Shown here piece after piece: positions 37,103-45,267 of a DNA stretch of 64,000 nt. This DNA is from Chelativorans alearensis (lineage in GTDB: Bacteria > Pseudomonadota > Alphaproteobacteria > Rhizobiales > Rhizobiaceae). Under the pieces are notes generated by a model. That model had not been told where the DNA came from, did not search any database, and saw nothing but the letters and a program-made list of their open reading frames with translations. Numbering within the stretch: position 1 is the stretch's first letter; each line of letters begins with the position of its first letter. Location: assembly GCF_010993735.1 (NCBI RefSeq), contig NZ_WQNI01000005.1:250501-314500 (forward strand). Reading direction: 5' to 3'. Position numbers and translations under genes: made by a program.

Positions 37103-38300
37103 AGCCTATATCTGCGACTATGTGCGCACACCCATCGGCCGCTTCGGCGGCGTGCTCTCCACCGTCCGCGCCGACGACCTCGCCGCCGCCCCGCTGAAGG
37201 CGCTCATGGAGCGCAACGGAGGCGTCGACTGGGATGCGGTGGACGACGTGATCTACGGCTGCGCCAACCAGGCGGGCGAGGACAACCGCAACGTCGCCCG
37301 CATGGCGGCCCTCCTTGCGGGTCTACCCGTGGTGGTGCCGGGGACCACCATCAACCGCCTGTGCGGCTCGGGCATGGATGCGGTGGCGACCGCCGCGCGC
37401 GCCATCAAGGCCGGCGAGGCGGAGCTGATGATCGCCGGCGGCGTGGAATCCATGAGCCGCGCGCCCTTCGTCATGCCCAAGGCTGAAGCCGCCTTTTCGC
37501 GCAACGCGGAGATCTACGACACCACCATCGGCTGGCGCTTCGTCAACCAGCTGATGAAGAGACAGTACGGCGTCGATTCCATGCCGGAGACGGGCGAGAA
37601 CGTGGCCGAGGACCTCGGTGTCAGCCGCGCCGACCAGGACGCCTTCGCCGTGCGCAGCCAGGACAAGGCCGTGGCGGCGCAGGAGAACGGGCGGCTGGGC
37701 AAGGAGATCGTCCCCGTCACCATCCCCCAGCGCAAGGGCGAGCCGGTGCTCGTCGACAAGGACGAGCACCCCCGCCCCGGCACGACGGTGGAGAAGCTTT
37801 CCAAGCTTCCCGCCCCCTTCCGCGAGGGCGGCACGGTAACGGCGGGCAATGCTTCCGGCGTCAACGACGGCGCCGCCGCCCTCATCATCGCTTCCGAGGC
37901 CGCCGCGAGGCAGCACGGCCTGACGCCCATCGCCCGTATCCTCGGCGGTGCCGCCGCCGGCGTCCCCCCGCGCATCATGGGCATGGGGCCGGCCCCCGCC
38001 ACGAAGAAACTGTGCGCGCGGCTCGGGCTCACGCCTGCCGATTTCGACGTGATCGAACTCAACGAGGCCTTCGCCTCGCAAGGCATCGCCGTGCTGCGCG
38101 CGCTCGGCATCCCCGAGGATGCCCCGCACGTGAACCCCAATGGCGGCGCCATCGCGCTGGGCCATCCCCTCGGCATGTCCGGCGCCCGTATCTCCGGCAC
38201 GGCGGCGCTGGAGCTGAAGGAGCGCGGCGCAAGGCTGGCGCTTGCCACCATGTGCATCGGCGTTGGCCAGGGCATCGCGCTGGCGCTGGAGCGGGTTTAG
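37095..38300 (+). CDS. pcaF: beta-ketoadipyl-CoA thiolase
   Basis: 401 residues, normal for PcaF. Catalytic Cys in NRLCGSGMDAV (about residue 90), His in NPNGGAIALGHPLGMSGAR and second Cys in TMCIGVGQGIAL. It cleaves beta-ketoadipyl-CoA to succinyl-CoA and acetyl-CoA, the final step of aromatic catabolism by the protocatechuate branch. ATG 37095 follows AAGG. It ends the operon; its stop overlaps the convergent toxin gene by 4 nt. Confidence 0.94.
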   Translation: MAEAYICDYVRTPIGRFGGVLSTVRADDLAAAPLKALMERNGGVDWDAVDDVIYGCANQAGEDNRNVARMAALLAGLPVVVPGTTINRLCGSGMDAVATAARAIKAGEAELMIAGGVESMSRAPFVMPKAEAAFSRNAEIYDTTIGWRFVNQLMKRQYGVDSMPETGENVAEDLGVSRADQDAFAVRSQDKAVAAQENGRLGKEIVPVTIPQRKGEPVLVDKDEHPRPGTTVEKLSKLPAPFREGGTVTAGNASGVNDGAAALIIASEAAARQHGLTPIARILGGAAAGVPPRIMGMGPAPATKKLCARLGLTPADFDVIELNEAFASQGIAVLRALGIPEDAPHVNPNGGAIALGHPLGMSGARISGTAALELKERGARLALATMCIGVGQGIALALERV

Positions 38301-38704
38301 GCCTCGAGCCAGTTCTCGACCTGAAGGCCCGGCACGAAGCGGAAGGCGCGGTCGCTGGTCACCAGCGTCGCGCCGACTTCCAAAGCGTGGGCGGCTATCA
38401 GCATGTCGAGCGGCTGGAGCGCCCGTCCCTGACGTCGCAGCTCCGCTCGCATCTCACCGTAGCGCTCCCCCACGTCCGAGGCCCACGGGAGTATCTCAAC
38501 CATGCGGAACAGTGCCGTGGCCGCGGCGGCGAGCCGGGTTGCCTCGGGTCGTTGAGCCAAGCCGTACCTGGTTTCGCCGTATGTGACTGCGGAGACGCAG
38601 AGTTCCGGTTTCACGCGAACGGTTATCCGCCGATCCAACTCGGAACTGCGGCCATGCATGAACGCGTTCACCGCATTGGTGTCGAGCATGAAGCGCGGCC
38701 TCAT
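38297..38704 (-). CDS. vapC: PIN-domain ribonuclease toxin VapC
   Basis: 135 residues with all PIN acidic positions visible: [38 protein letters not shown] and [11 protein letters not shown]. This matches the common VapC branch that cuts tRNA-fMet or other structured RNAs. It overlaps the antitoxin by 4 nt (ATGA). It converges on pcaF. A complete, intact toxin. Confidence 0.92.
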   Translation of the reverse strand: MRPRFMLDTNAVNAFMHGRSSELDRRITVRVKPELCVSAVTYGETRYGLAQRPEATRLAAAATALFRMVEILPWASDVGERYGEMRAELRRQGRALQPLDMLIAAHALEVGATLVTSDRAFRFVPGLQVENWLEA

Positions 38705-38961
38705 GCGAGCGGATCGTCCCGCTCATGAAGGCCTTGCTCACGATCCTCCATGAATCCCTCCAGTTCCTCGGGAGGTATCTGGTTGCGCAGCTTGAGAAAT
38801 CTGTCCCATGACCTCGCCCGCTCTGGCTTTGGCGAGAGAACGACATCCCCCGTCGTGGGATCACGCCGGATTTCCACCTCGTCGCCCTCGAAGCGGAACT
38901 CCGCCGGGAGGCGCACGGCCTGGCTCCGACCGTTCATGAAGAGCTTCGCGGTCTGGGGCAT
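38701..38961 (-). CDS. vapB: VapB-type antitoxin
   Basis: 86 residues beginning [24 protein letters not shown], the classic VapB/AbrB swapped-hairpin sequence, followed by an acidic Pro/Glu-rich C terminus that would hold the toxin. ATG 38961 is chosen because GGAGG lies six bases ahead; another in-frame ATG at 38973 has none. First gene of the pair, downstream of a 28-bp palindrome. Confidence 0.92.
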   Translation of the reverse strand: MPQTAKLFMNGRSQAVRLPAEFRFEGDEVEIRRDPTTGDVVLSPKPERARSWDRFLKLRNQIPPEELEGFMEDREQGLHERDDPLA

Positions 38962-38980
38962 GGGCGCCTCCATCGAAGAG

Positions 38981-39026
38981 GATGGTATATATCATGATAT
39001 ATATCATCTCCGAAAGAATGGGACAA
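38981..39026 (-). promoter_or_regulatory. promoter and operator of vapBC
   Basis: Bases 38981-39008 form a 28-bp palindrome with one mismatched pair; its centre TATATATCATGATATATA (38986-39003) is perfect. On the minus strand TTGTCC (39021-39026) lies 17 bases from TATATA (38998-39003), so the -10 box sits inside the operator, as expected for VapBC autorepression. Confidence 0.75.
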
Positions 39027-39052
39027 GGCGCTCTCCCGGCACAGATCTATCG

Positions 39053-39081
39053 TTGCAAATGTAGCCGCTTGTAGCTACATT
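39053..39081 (+). promoter_or_regulatory. promoter and operator of the RelB/YafQ-type pair
   Basis: TTGCAA (39053-39058), 17 bases, TACATT (39076-39081) make a reasonable promoter. Overlapping it, AATGTAGC (39058-39065) and GCTACATT (39074-39081) form a perfect 8-bp inverted repeat with an 8-bp spacer. Ribbon-helix-helix antitoxins of this type usually bind such repeats. Confidence 0.72.
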
Positions 39082-39104
39082 GTGGTTTACAAAGGAGACA
39101 TCGC

Positions 39105-39365
39105 ATGGCTACCGACACTGTGGTTCGCGCGAGAATCGATGCCGAAACGAAGAAGGAGGCCGCGGCCGCGCTTGCGGAGATGGGCTTGTCCGTTTCCGAC
39201 TATATTCGCATGGCCCTCGTCCGTGTTGCACGCGACAAGGCGGTGCCTTTTCCGGTGAAGGTGCCGAATGCGCTTACTGCCGAGACCCTGCGCAAGAGTG
39301 AGCGGGGCGAGGATGTGCACACTGCCAAGGATGCCGACGATCTATTCAAGCAGTTGGGCATCTGA
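39105..39365 (+). CDS. RelB/DinJ-type antitoxin
   Basis: 86 residues with a ribbon-helix-helix start (TVVRARIDAETKKEAAAALAEMGLSVSDYIRMALVRVA), as in DinJ, and a C-terminal helix that should mask the toxin. It binds the operator upstream as a repressor. ATG 39105 has GGAG upstream. The stop is directly followed by the toxin GTG. Confidence 0.9.
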   Translation: MATDTVVRARIDAETKKEAAAALAEMGLSVSDYIRMALVRVARDKAVPFPVKVPNALTAETLRKSERGEDVHTAKDADDLFKQLGI

Positions 39366-39638
39366 GTGCGGACACCGCACTACTCGGGACAATTCCGTCG
39401 AGACGCGAAGCGTATGCAGAAGCGTGGCAAGGATATGGTGAAGCTGCGCCGGATCATGACATTGCTGATTGACGACGAGCCACTTCCCGCGCAGCTTCGC
39501 GATCACCCGCTCAAGGGCGAGTGGAATGGGCGGCGAGACCTGCATATCGAGCCGGACTGGCTTCTGATCTACAAGGCAGATGCCACGATGGTGCTATTCG
39601 AGCGCACCGGCACCCATTCCGACCTGTTCAAGGAATAG
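39366..39638 (+). CDS. YafQ-type mRNA interferase toxin (GTG start)
   Basis: 90 residues of the RelE superfamily, YafQ branch. Catalytic-type residues of YafQ are recognisable: His47 in LRDHPLKG, His60, Asp64 and Trp65 in LHIEPDWLLIYK, and His84 in TGTHSDLF. Such toxins cut mRNA on the ribosome. Immediately adjacent to the antitoxin with no gap, so translation is coupled. Appears intact. Confidence 0.9.
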   Translation: MRTPHYSGQFRRDAKRMQKRGKDMVKLRRIMTLLIDDEPLPAQLRDHPLKGEWNGRRDLHIEPDWLLIYKADATMVLFERTGTHSDLFKE

Positions 39639-39650
39639 CCTGGGGCCGCC

Positions 39651-40247
39651 TCAGTTCAGCGGAATGTCGTTCTCCGCCTTGCCGGCCTGATAGACCTCCG
39701 AGAGTTTGTCGTAGCTGGCGGAAATCCGCGCGATCCGCGCCTCTATCCGCTCCCGCCCCGGTTCCGGCAGGGCGCGCACGAGCCTTCGGATGGAATAGCT
39801 CTTCCAGAAAGCGTTCTCCGCGTTGTAGCCGCCGGGGTCGAGCGTGAAGACCTCCTTCAGGATTTTCAGGTCGTGCGGGATGGCGAAGGAATCGCGCGAA
39901 TCTTCATGGCTGAAGAGGTAGTAGAAATTGTCGAAGCCGGTCCAGGTGATGGCGGAAAGGCACAGCGAGCACGGCTCGTGGGTGGCGAGGAAGATGCAAT
40001 CGCCCGGTTCGGGACGCTGTTCCCTGGGCAGCTCGTAGAAGCGCTTCAGCGCGTGCACCTCGCCGTGCCAGAGCGGGTTTTCCAGTTCGTTGTTGGTTTC
40101 CGCCAGAACCAGCGACAGGTCGCTTTTCTTGAGGATCGCCGCGCCGAAGAGCTTGTTGCCGACCACAACGCCGGCGGCCGTCATCGGCACGATGTCGTGC
40201 TCGATCACGTCGAGAAGGCGGTCGAGGAGTGTCGCGTCGTCGTTCAT
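39651..40247 (-). CDS. nucleoside/base deaminase family protein
   Basis: 198 residues of the CMP/dCMP-type zinc deaminase fold, with zinc ligand His and catalytic Glu in WHGEVHALKRF (HGE in place of HAE) and the two Cys in HEPCSLCLSAITWTG. A C-terminal helical extension of about 80 residues is present. It starts inside the stop of the allA gene (4-nt overlap), so it is expressed with ureide genes and may act on a purine- or pyrimidine-derived base. Substrate not defined; not TadA-like in its tail. Confidence 0.78.
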   Translation of the reverse strand: MNDDATLLDRLLDVIEHDIVPMTAAGVVVGNKLFGAAILKKSDLSLVLAETNNELENPLWHGEVHALKRFYELPREQRPEPGDCIFLATHEPCSLCLSAITWTGFDNFYYLFSHEDSRDSFAIPHDLKILKEVFTLDPGGYNAENAFWKSYSIRRLVRALPEPGRERIEARIARISASYDKLSEVYQAGKAENDIPLN

Positions 40248-40744
40248 GGCACGTCCGGAAGGTGGATTTCGTAGGGCTCGGGGAAGAAGAATTCTTCCAG
40301 GTTGTTGCCGTCGCCGCCCCGGTCGACGACGAGGAAATCCTGCTCCTCGCCGATGGGGGTGAGGACCGCGTGCCAGGTGTTGCGGGCGTAGTTCACGCCC
40401 TGGCCCGGCTGCGTGAGGAAGGCTTGCGGCGTGCCCGGCTTTCCCCCTTCATCGGGGCAGACGGCCACCAGGAAGGGCCGGGGGATGAGGGGCATGAAGG
40501 CCTGGCTGCCGAGGGGGTGGCGCTCGACCATGGCGAGCTTTAGCGGCAGGGGGTAGGGCTGGGCGCGGAAGATGTTGAAAAGCACCCGCGCGTTCTCGCC
40601 TGTCGCCTCGACGCGCGCCAGATCGTGGAAGCGGCGGCACTTGCCGTTGTTGATGAGGAAGCTTTCAGTGCCGTCGGTTTCGATGACGTCGCCGAAGGGG
40701 GCGAAGGCTTGTTTCGTCAGTGGGTTGGCGGTGATGCGGGTCAT
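40244..40744 (-). CDS. allA: ureidoglycolate lyase
   Basis: 166 residues with the AllA cupin-like pattern: PLTKQAFAPFGDVIE, RHPLGSQAFMPL, and GVNYARNTWHAVLTPI near the C terminus. It splits ureidoglycolate into glyoxylate and urea. A repeat element separates it from the ureidoglycine aminohydrolase gene. It is followed with overlap by the deaminase. Confidence 0.92.
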   Translation of the reverse strand: MTRITANPLTKQAFAPFGDVIETDGTESFLINNGKCRRFHDLARVEATGENARVLFNIFRAQPYPLPLKLAMVERHPLGSQAFMPLIPRPFLVAVCPDEGGKPGTPQAFLTQPGQGVNYARNTWHAVLTPIGEEQDFLVVDRGGDGNNLEEFFFPEPYEIHLPDVP

Positions 40745-40763
40745 GGCAGCCTTGCCCTGAAGG

Positions 40764-40939
40764 AGAGAGCAATCGCATATGAGTCATCTTTGCCGGCTTC
40801 GCCGGGACCCCCACCCCTTACCCCTCCCCTCAAGGGGGAGGGGGGCGTCGACGTCTCAGAATCCCCCTCCCCCTTGAGGGGAGGGGTAAGGGGTGGGGGT
40901 TCAATCAAAGACTCGGAGTCCATACGCGATAACCCTGCC
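40764..40939. repeat. GGGCTATCGCAT-family repeat, copy B
   Basis: About 176 bp between allA and the ureidoglycine aminohydrolase gene. Ends are CAATCGCATATGAG and CATACGCGATAACCCTGCC, diverged from copies A and C. The core is nearly the same as copy C: ACCCCTCCCCTCAAGGGGGAGGGGGGC, CTCAGAATCCCCCTCC, then the mirrored GAGGGGTAAGGGGTGGGGG. It can fold as a long hairpin in the purine operon transcript. (Core quoted in parts.). Confidence 0.8.
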
Positions 40940-40956
40940 TTGAAAGGGGAGAGACC

Positions 40957-41820
40957 TCAGCACGCCCTTCCACCGCCCGGTGCCCAAAGCTTCGCATGCC
41001 GGTTGACGTCCTTGTAGAGGAGGTAGCGGAACCTGCCGGGGCCGCCGGCATAGCAAGCCTGCGGGCAGAAGGCGCGGAGCCACATGAAGTCGCCAGCCTC
41101 CACCTCCACCCAGTCGCGGTTGAGCCGGTAGACGGCCTTGCCTTCGAGCACGTAGAGCCCGTGCTCCATGACGTGGGTTTCGGCAAAGGGGATGACGGCG
41201 CCGGGCTCGAAGGTGACGATGGTCACGTGCATGTCGTGGCGCATGTCGTCGGGGTCGACGAAACGCGTGGTCGCCCACTTGCCGTCGGTATTGGGCATCG
41301 GCGTCGGCGGCACGTCTTCTTCGTTGGTGAAGAAGGCTTCCGGCGCGGGCACGCCCTCCACTGCCTCGTAGGCCTTGCGGATCCAGTGGAAACGGGCGGG
41401 TGCCGTGCCTTCGTTGCGCGCGGTCCAGCCGCTTTTGGGCGGCAGGAAGGCATAGCCGCCGGGCCGCATGCGGTGGGCCGCGCCGTCGAGATGCACGGTC
41501 AGCTCCCCTTCGACGACGAAGAGCACGCCTTCGGCTTGCGTGTCGGGCTCCGGCCGCGCGCTGCCGCCGCCGGGCTCGACCTCCATGATGTATTGCGAAA
41601 AGGTCTCGGCAAAGCCGGTAAGCGGCCGGGCGATGACCCAGCAACGGGTCTTCTCCCAGAAGGGCAGCCGGCTCGTCACGATGTCGCGCATCACCCCCTT
41701 CGGGATGACGGCATAGGCCTCCGTGAAGACGGCGCGGCCGGTGATGAGCTCGCCCTGGCCGGGCAGGCCGCCTGTCGGGGCGTAGTAGGCGCGGGCGCCG
41801 GTGTGGGGTTCCATGGTCAT
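40957..41820 (-). CDS. (S)-ureidoglycine aminohydrolase, bicupin
   Basis: 287 residues with two cupin domains. The C-terminal cupin carries the metal residues in PFAETHVMEHGLYVLEGKA (Glu, His, His), as in UGHY/YlbA enzymes that bind manganese. It converts S-ureidoglycine to S-ureidoglycolate and ammonia, feeding AllA. Its start overlaps the PuuE-UraD stop by 4 nt, linking it to the allantoin genes. Confidence 0.9.
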   Translation of the reverse strand: MTMEPHTGARAYYAPTGGLPGQGELITGRAVFTEAYAVIPKGVMRDIVTSRLPFWEKTRCWVIARPLTGFAETFSQYIMEVEPGGGSARPEPDTQAEGVLFVVEGELTVHLDGAAHRMRPGGYAFLPPKSGWTARNEGTAPARFHWIRKAYEAVEGVPAPEAFFTNEEDVPPTPMPNTDGKWATTRFVDPDDMRHDMHVTIVTFEPGAVIPFAETHVMEHGLYVLEGKAVYRLNRDWVEVEAGDFMWLRAFCPQACYAGGPGRFRYLLYKDVNRHAKLWAPGGGRAC

Positions 41821-43253
41821 GAGGGCAAGAGATCCTTGAGCCGCAGATAGGCGATACGTTCGACCTGGCCGCAGGCGGTGGCGAACTCCTCGTCGCGGGC
41901 GTTTTCGAGGCGGGCTTCGAAAGCCTTCAGGATGCCGTCCTTGGTGTGATCCTTGACGGCTATGATGAAGGGGAAGCCGAATTTTTCGGTGTAGCGCGTG
42001 TTGAGGTCGGTGAAGCGAGCGCGCTCCCCGTCGGTGAGCGCGTCGAGGCCGGCGGTGGCCTGCTCGCTCGCCGATTCCGGCGTCAGGCGTTTTGCCGCCG
42101 CGAGCTTGCCGGCAAGGTCCGGGTGGGCGCTCAGCACGCCGAGCCGCTCCTCCTCGCTTGCCGCGCGGAAGGCGCGGGCCAGCGCGTTGTGGAGGCCGGC
42201 GGCACTATCGTGCGCAGGCCCCAGCTCCAGCCGGAAGGCGCGTTCGGCGATCCATGGCGAGTGCTCGAAGATGCCGCCGAAGCGGGATACGAACGCCGCC
42301 TCGTCCATGCGGCTGGGCCTCAAGCCCGGCGCTTCGTATGGATGATGCTCCATCCAGTGGCGGGCGATATCCATGCGGCGAGGCAGCCACACCTTCTCAT
42401 GCCCTTTGACGTAGTCGATGAAGCGCTGCAGCGCTGCAGCGCGGCCTGGCCGGCCGATAAGGCGGCAGTGGAGGCCGACGCTCATCATGGCTGGCCGGCC
42501 GCGGCTGCCCTCTTCATAGAGCGTGTCGAAGGCGTCCTTGAGATAGGCGAAGAACTGGTCCCCCGAATTGAAGCCCTGTGGCGTCGCGAAACGCATGTCG
42601 TTGGCATCGAGCGTGTAGGGGATGACGAGTTGTGGGGAAATCGCGTTGCCGTGGCCGTCATGGTCGAGCCAGTAGGGCAGGTCGTCGTCGTATGTATCGG
42701 AGATCCAGGTAAAGCCGCCCTCCCCGGCCGCCAGCTTCACCGAGTTGACCGAGGTGCGGCCGAGGTAGAGCCCGGTAGGCCTATCGCCCACGACCTCGGC
42801 ATGGAGCTGGATCGCCTCCTGAAGGTCGCGGCGCTCGTCCTCTTCGGCATAGGCGCGGTAGTCGATCCATTTGAGCCCGTGGCTGGCGATCTCCCACTTT
42901 GCCTCCCGCATGGCCGCGACCTGCTCCGGCGAGCGGGCAAGGGCGCTGGCGACGCCGAACACGGTGACGGGGACCCCGCCTTGCGTGAACATGCGGTGAA
43001 GCCGCCAGAAGCCGGCGCGGGCGCCGTATTCGTAGATCGATTCCATGTTCCAGTGGCGCATGCCCGGCCATGGGGCGGCGCCAACTATCTCCGACAGGAA
43101 GGCTTCCGAAGCTTCGTCGCCGTGGAGGACGCAATTTTCGCCGCCCTCCTCGTAGTTGACGACGAACTGTACGGCGACATGGGCCCCGCCCGGCCATTTC
43201 GGGTCCGGCGGATTTGCGCCGTAGCCGCGCATGTTCCTGAAATAGCGCCTCAC
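41817..43253 (-). CDS. puuE: fused allantoinase (PuuE) and OHCU decarboxylase (UraD)
   Basis: 478 residues. Residues 1 to about 305 are a polysaccharide-deacetylase-like PuuE allantoinase (VAVQFVVNYEEGGENCVLHGD, WEIASHGLKWIDY, GLHCRLIGRPGR). About 315 to 478 are an OHCU decarboxylase (FGGIFEHSPWIAERAF, catalytic-type His in SAHPDLAGKLA, SASEQATAGLD, FGFPFIIAVKDHTKDGIL). So one protein decarboxylates OHCU to S-allantoin and then hydrolyses it to allantoate. The two steps are consecutive, so channelling is conceivable. Fusions of this kind occur in rhizobia. Confidence 0.93.
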   Translation of the reverse strand: MRRYFRNMRGYGANPPDPKWPGGAHVAVQFVVNYEEGGENCVLHGDEASEAFLSEIVGAAPWPGMRHWNMESIYEYGARAGFWRLHRMFTQGGVPVTVFGVASALARSPEQVAAMREAKWEIASHGLKWIDYRAYAEEDERRDLQEAIQLHAEVVGDRPTGLYLGRTSVNSVKLAAGEGGFTWISDTYDDDLPYWLDHDGHGNAISPQLVIPYTLDANDMRFATPQGFNSGDQFFAYLKDAFDTLYEEGSRGRPAMMSVGLHCRLIGRPGRAAALQRFIDYVKGHEKVWLPRRMDIARHWMEHHPYEAPGLRPSRMDEAAFVSRFGGIFEHSPWIAERAFRLELGPAHDSAAGLHNALARAFRAASEEERLGVLSAHPDLAGKLAAAKRLTPESASEQATAGLDALTDGERARFTDLNTRYTEKFGFPFIIAVKDHTKDGILKAFEARLENARDEEFATACGQVERIAYLRLKDLLPS

Positions 43254-43318
43254 CTTATGTTTCCTCTGGATTGTCCGTGCCTAAAGAATAGTCGAAGGGA
43301 CGGCGTGCGCATTCCCCC

Positions 43319-43334
43319 GAAAAATTTGAAAGTC
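43319..43334. promoter_or_regulatory. shared purine-promoter motif, site 1
   Basis: GAAAAATTTGAAAGTC lies in the 172-bp gap between the divergent puuE and uraH genes. Nearly the same sequence, AAAATTTTGAAAGTC, lies at 50519 between the LysR gene and puuD. This suggests one regulator for both transcription units, possibly the LysR protein encoded between them. Confidence 0.4.
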
Positions 43335-43425
43335 TTTTTGCCGCGTTTCTCGCCCCACCCCCTTATGCAAGCGATTGATTTGCCGCACAATCCATCGGAC
43401 TAAGACAAGAACCAGAGGGAGACCC

Positions 43426-43791
43426 ATGAGCGAGGAAGGCAAGGGCCGGCTGACGACCCATGTGCTCGACACCGCGGCAGGGCGACCGGCGGCGGACCTG
43501 GAAATAGCGCTCTACCGGCTGGAAGGCGAAGGCCGCACGCATATCAAGACCGTGAGGACCAACGCCGACGGGCGCTGCGATGCGCCGCTGCTTGCGGGCG
43601 ACGCCTTTAGGCCCGGCGAATACGAGCTGGTTTTCCAGGTCGGCAATTACCTGCGCGGCAGGGGCGACACGCTGCCGGCGCCGGCGTTTCTGGACCGCGT
43701 GCCGATCCGCTTCGGCATGGCCGAGCACGCGCACTATCATGTGCCGCTGCTGGTCTCGCCCTATGGCTATTCTACATATCGGGGGAGCTGA
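43426..43791 (+). CDS. uraH: 5-hydroxyisourate hydrolase
   Basis: 121 residues of the transthyretin-like HIU hydrolase family. [14 protein letters not shown] opens the domain, [20 protein letters not shown] closes it with the diagnostic YRGS tail that separates HIUases from transthyretins. It hydrolyses 5-hydroxyisourate to OHCU, the step between PuuD and UraD. GAGGGAG precedes ATG 43426. No signal peptide. One-base overlap with xdhA. Confidence 0.95.
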   Translation: MSEEGKGRLTTHVLDTAAGRPAADLEIALYRLEGEGRTHIKTVRTNADGRCDAPLLAGDAFRPGEYELVFQVGNYLRGRGDTLPAPAFLDRVPIRFGMAEHAHYHVPLLVSPYGYSTYRGS

Positions 43792-45266
43792 TGACGGCGA
43801 TCCGCAACGAAATACGCTTCCTCCTGAACGGCCGCAAGGTTGCACTTGCCGACGTGCGCCCCGGTGAGACCCTGCTCGACTTCCTGCGGCTCGACCGCCG
43901 GCTGACGGGCACCAAGGAAGGGTGCGCGGAAGGCGATTGCGGCGCCTGCACGGTGCTGGTGGGGCGGCTTTCGGGCGGCAGGCTCGTCTATGAAAGCGTC
44001 AATGCCTGTATCCGCTTCCTGGCTTCGCTCGATGGCTGCCATGTCGTCACGGTGGAGCACCTGAAGCGGGCCGATGGCAGCCTGCACCCGGTGCAGCAGG
44101 CGCTTGTGGACTTCCACGGCTCGCAATGCGGCTTCTGCACGCCGGGCTTCGTGATGTCGCTCTACGCGCTGTGGATGCGCGAGCCGCAGCCCTCTACCCA
44201 AGCCATCGAGAAGGCGCTGCAGGGCAATCTCTGCCGCTGCACGGGCTATGAGCCGATCGTGCGGGCGGCGCGCGCCGTCTCCTCCTACGGCGAGGCGGGG
44301 GCGGACCCGCTGGCGGTGGAGCGCGCGGCCGTCGTCGCGGAGATCGAGGCGATGAAGGACGGCGCGCGGGTGGAGATCGGAAAGGGGCACGAGCGCCTCG
44401 TCATCCCCGCCGGGGTGGACGACCTGGCGGCGGTGCTGGAAGCCGAGCCGGACGCTACCATCGTCGCCGGGGCGACGGATGTCGGGCTGTGGGTGACGAA
44501 GTTCATGCGCGATATCGCGCCGGCGGTCTTCATCGGCGGGCTGGAGGAGCTGCGCGCGGTTTCGGAAGAGGACAGTGTGCTGACGATCGGCGCCGGCGTC
44601 AGCTATTCCGAGGCGCTGCCGCACCTTGCCGTCCGCATCCCGGCGCTGGGACCGCTGATCGACCGCGTGGGCGGCGAGCAGGTGCGCAACATGGGCACCA
44701 TCGGCGGCAACATCGCCAACGGCTCGCCCATCGGCGACATGCCGCCGCCGCTGATCGCGCTCGGCGCCCGGCTGACCTTGCGCAAGGGCAAGGAGCGGCG
44801 CACAATCCCGCTCGAGGATTTCTTCATCGCCTACGGCAGGCAGGACCGCCGGCCCGGCGAGTTCGTCGAGGCGGTGCATGTGCCGCTGCCGGATGCCGGC
44901 ACGCACTTTGCCGCCTGGAAGGTCTCCAAGCGCCGCGACGAGGACATCACCGCCGTGCTGGGCGCCTTCAACCTGGCGCTGAACGCGGACGGAAAGGTGA
45001 CCGGGGTGCGTGTCGCCTATGGCGGCATGGCGGCGACGCCGAAACGGGCAGCCGCGGTGGAGGCGGAACTGATCGGCAAGACATGGACAGCCGGGACGGT
45101 GGAGCGGGCGATGGGAGCCTACGAGCGCGACTTCACGCCCATCAGCGACACGCGGGCGTCCGCCGCCTACCGCATGCTGACGGCGAAGAACCTTCTGAAG
45201 CGCTTCTTCCTGGAGACGTCGGGCGCGGGCGGGCCGCTCATGGTTTCGCGTGACGAGGCAGCTTGA
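43791..45266 (+). CDS. xdhA: xanthine dehydrogenase small subunit
   Basis: 491 residues. Two [2Fe-2S] domains are evident: GTKEGCAEGDCGACTVL (plant type) and SQCGFCTPGF with LCRCTGY. The FAD domain follows (VAGATDVGLWVTKFMRDIAP, GEQVRNMGTIGGNIANGSPIGD). It passes electrons from the molybdenum centre of XdhB to NAD+. Directly coupled to uraH and followed by xdhB after one base. Confidence 0.95.
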   Translation: MTAIRNEIRFLLNGRKVALADVRPGETLLDFLRLDRRLTGTKEGCAEGDCGACTVLVGRLSGGRLVYESVNACIRFLASLDGCHVVTVEHLKRADGSLHPVQQALVDFHGSQCGFCTPGFVMSLYALWMREPQPSTQAIEKALQGNLCRCTGYEPIVRAARAVSSYGEAGADPLAVERAAVVAEIEAMKDGARVEIGKGHERLVIPAGVDDLAAVLEAEPDATIVAGATDVGLWVTKFMRDIAPAVFIGGLEELRAVSEEDSVLTIGAGVSYSEALPHLAVRIPALGPLIDRVGGEQVRNMGTIGGNIANGSPIGDMPPPLIALGARLTLRKGKERRTIPLEDFFIAYGRQDRRPGEFVEAVHVPLPDAGTHFAAWKVSKRRDEDITAVLGAFNLALNADGKVTGVRVAYGGMAATPKRAAAVEAELIGKTWTAGTVERAMGAYERDFTPISDTRASAAYRMLTAKNLLKRFFLETSGAGGPLMVSRDEAA

Positions 45267-45267
45267 G

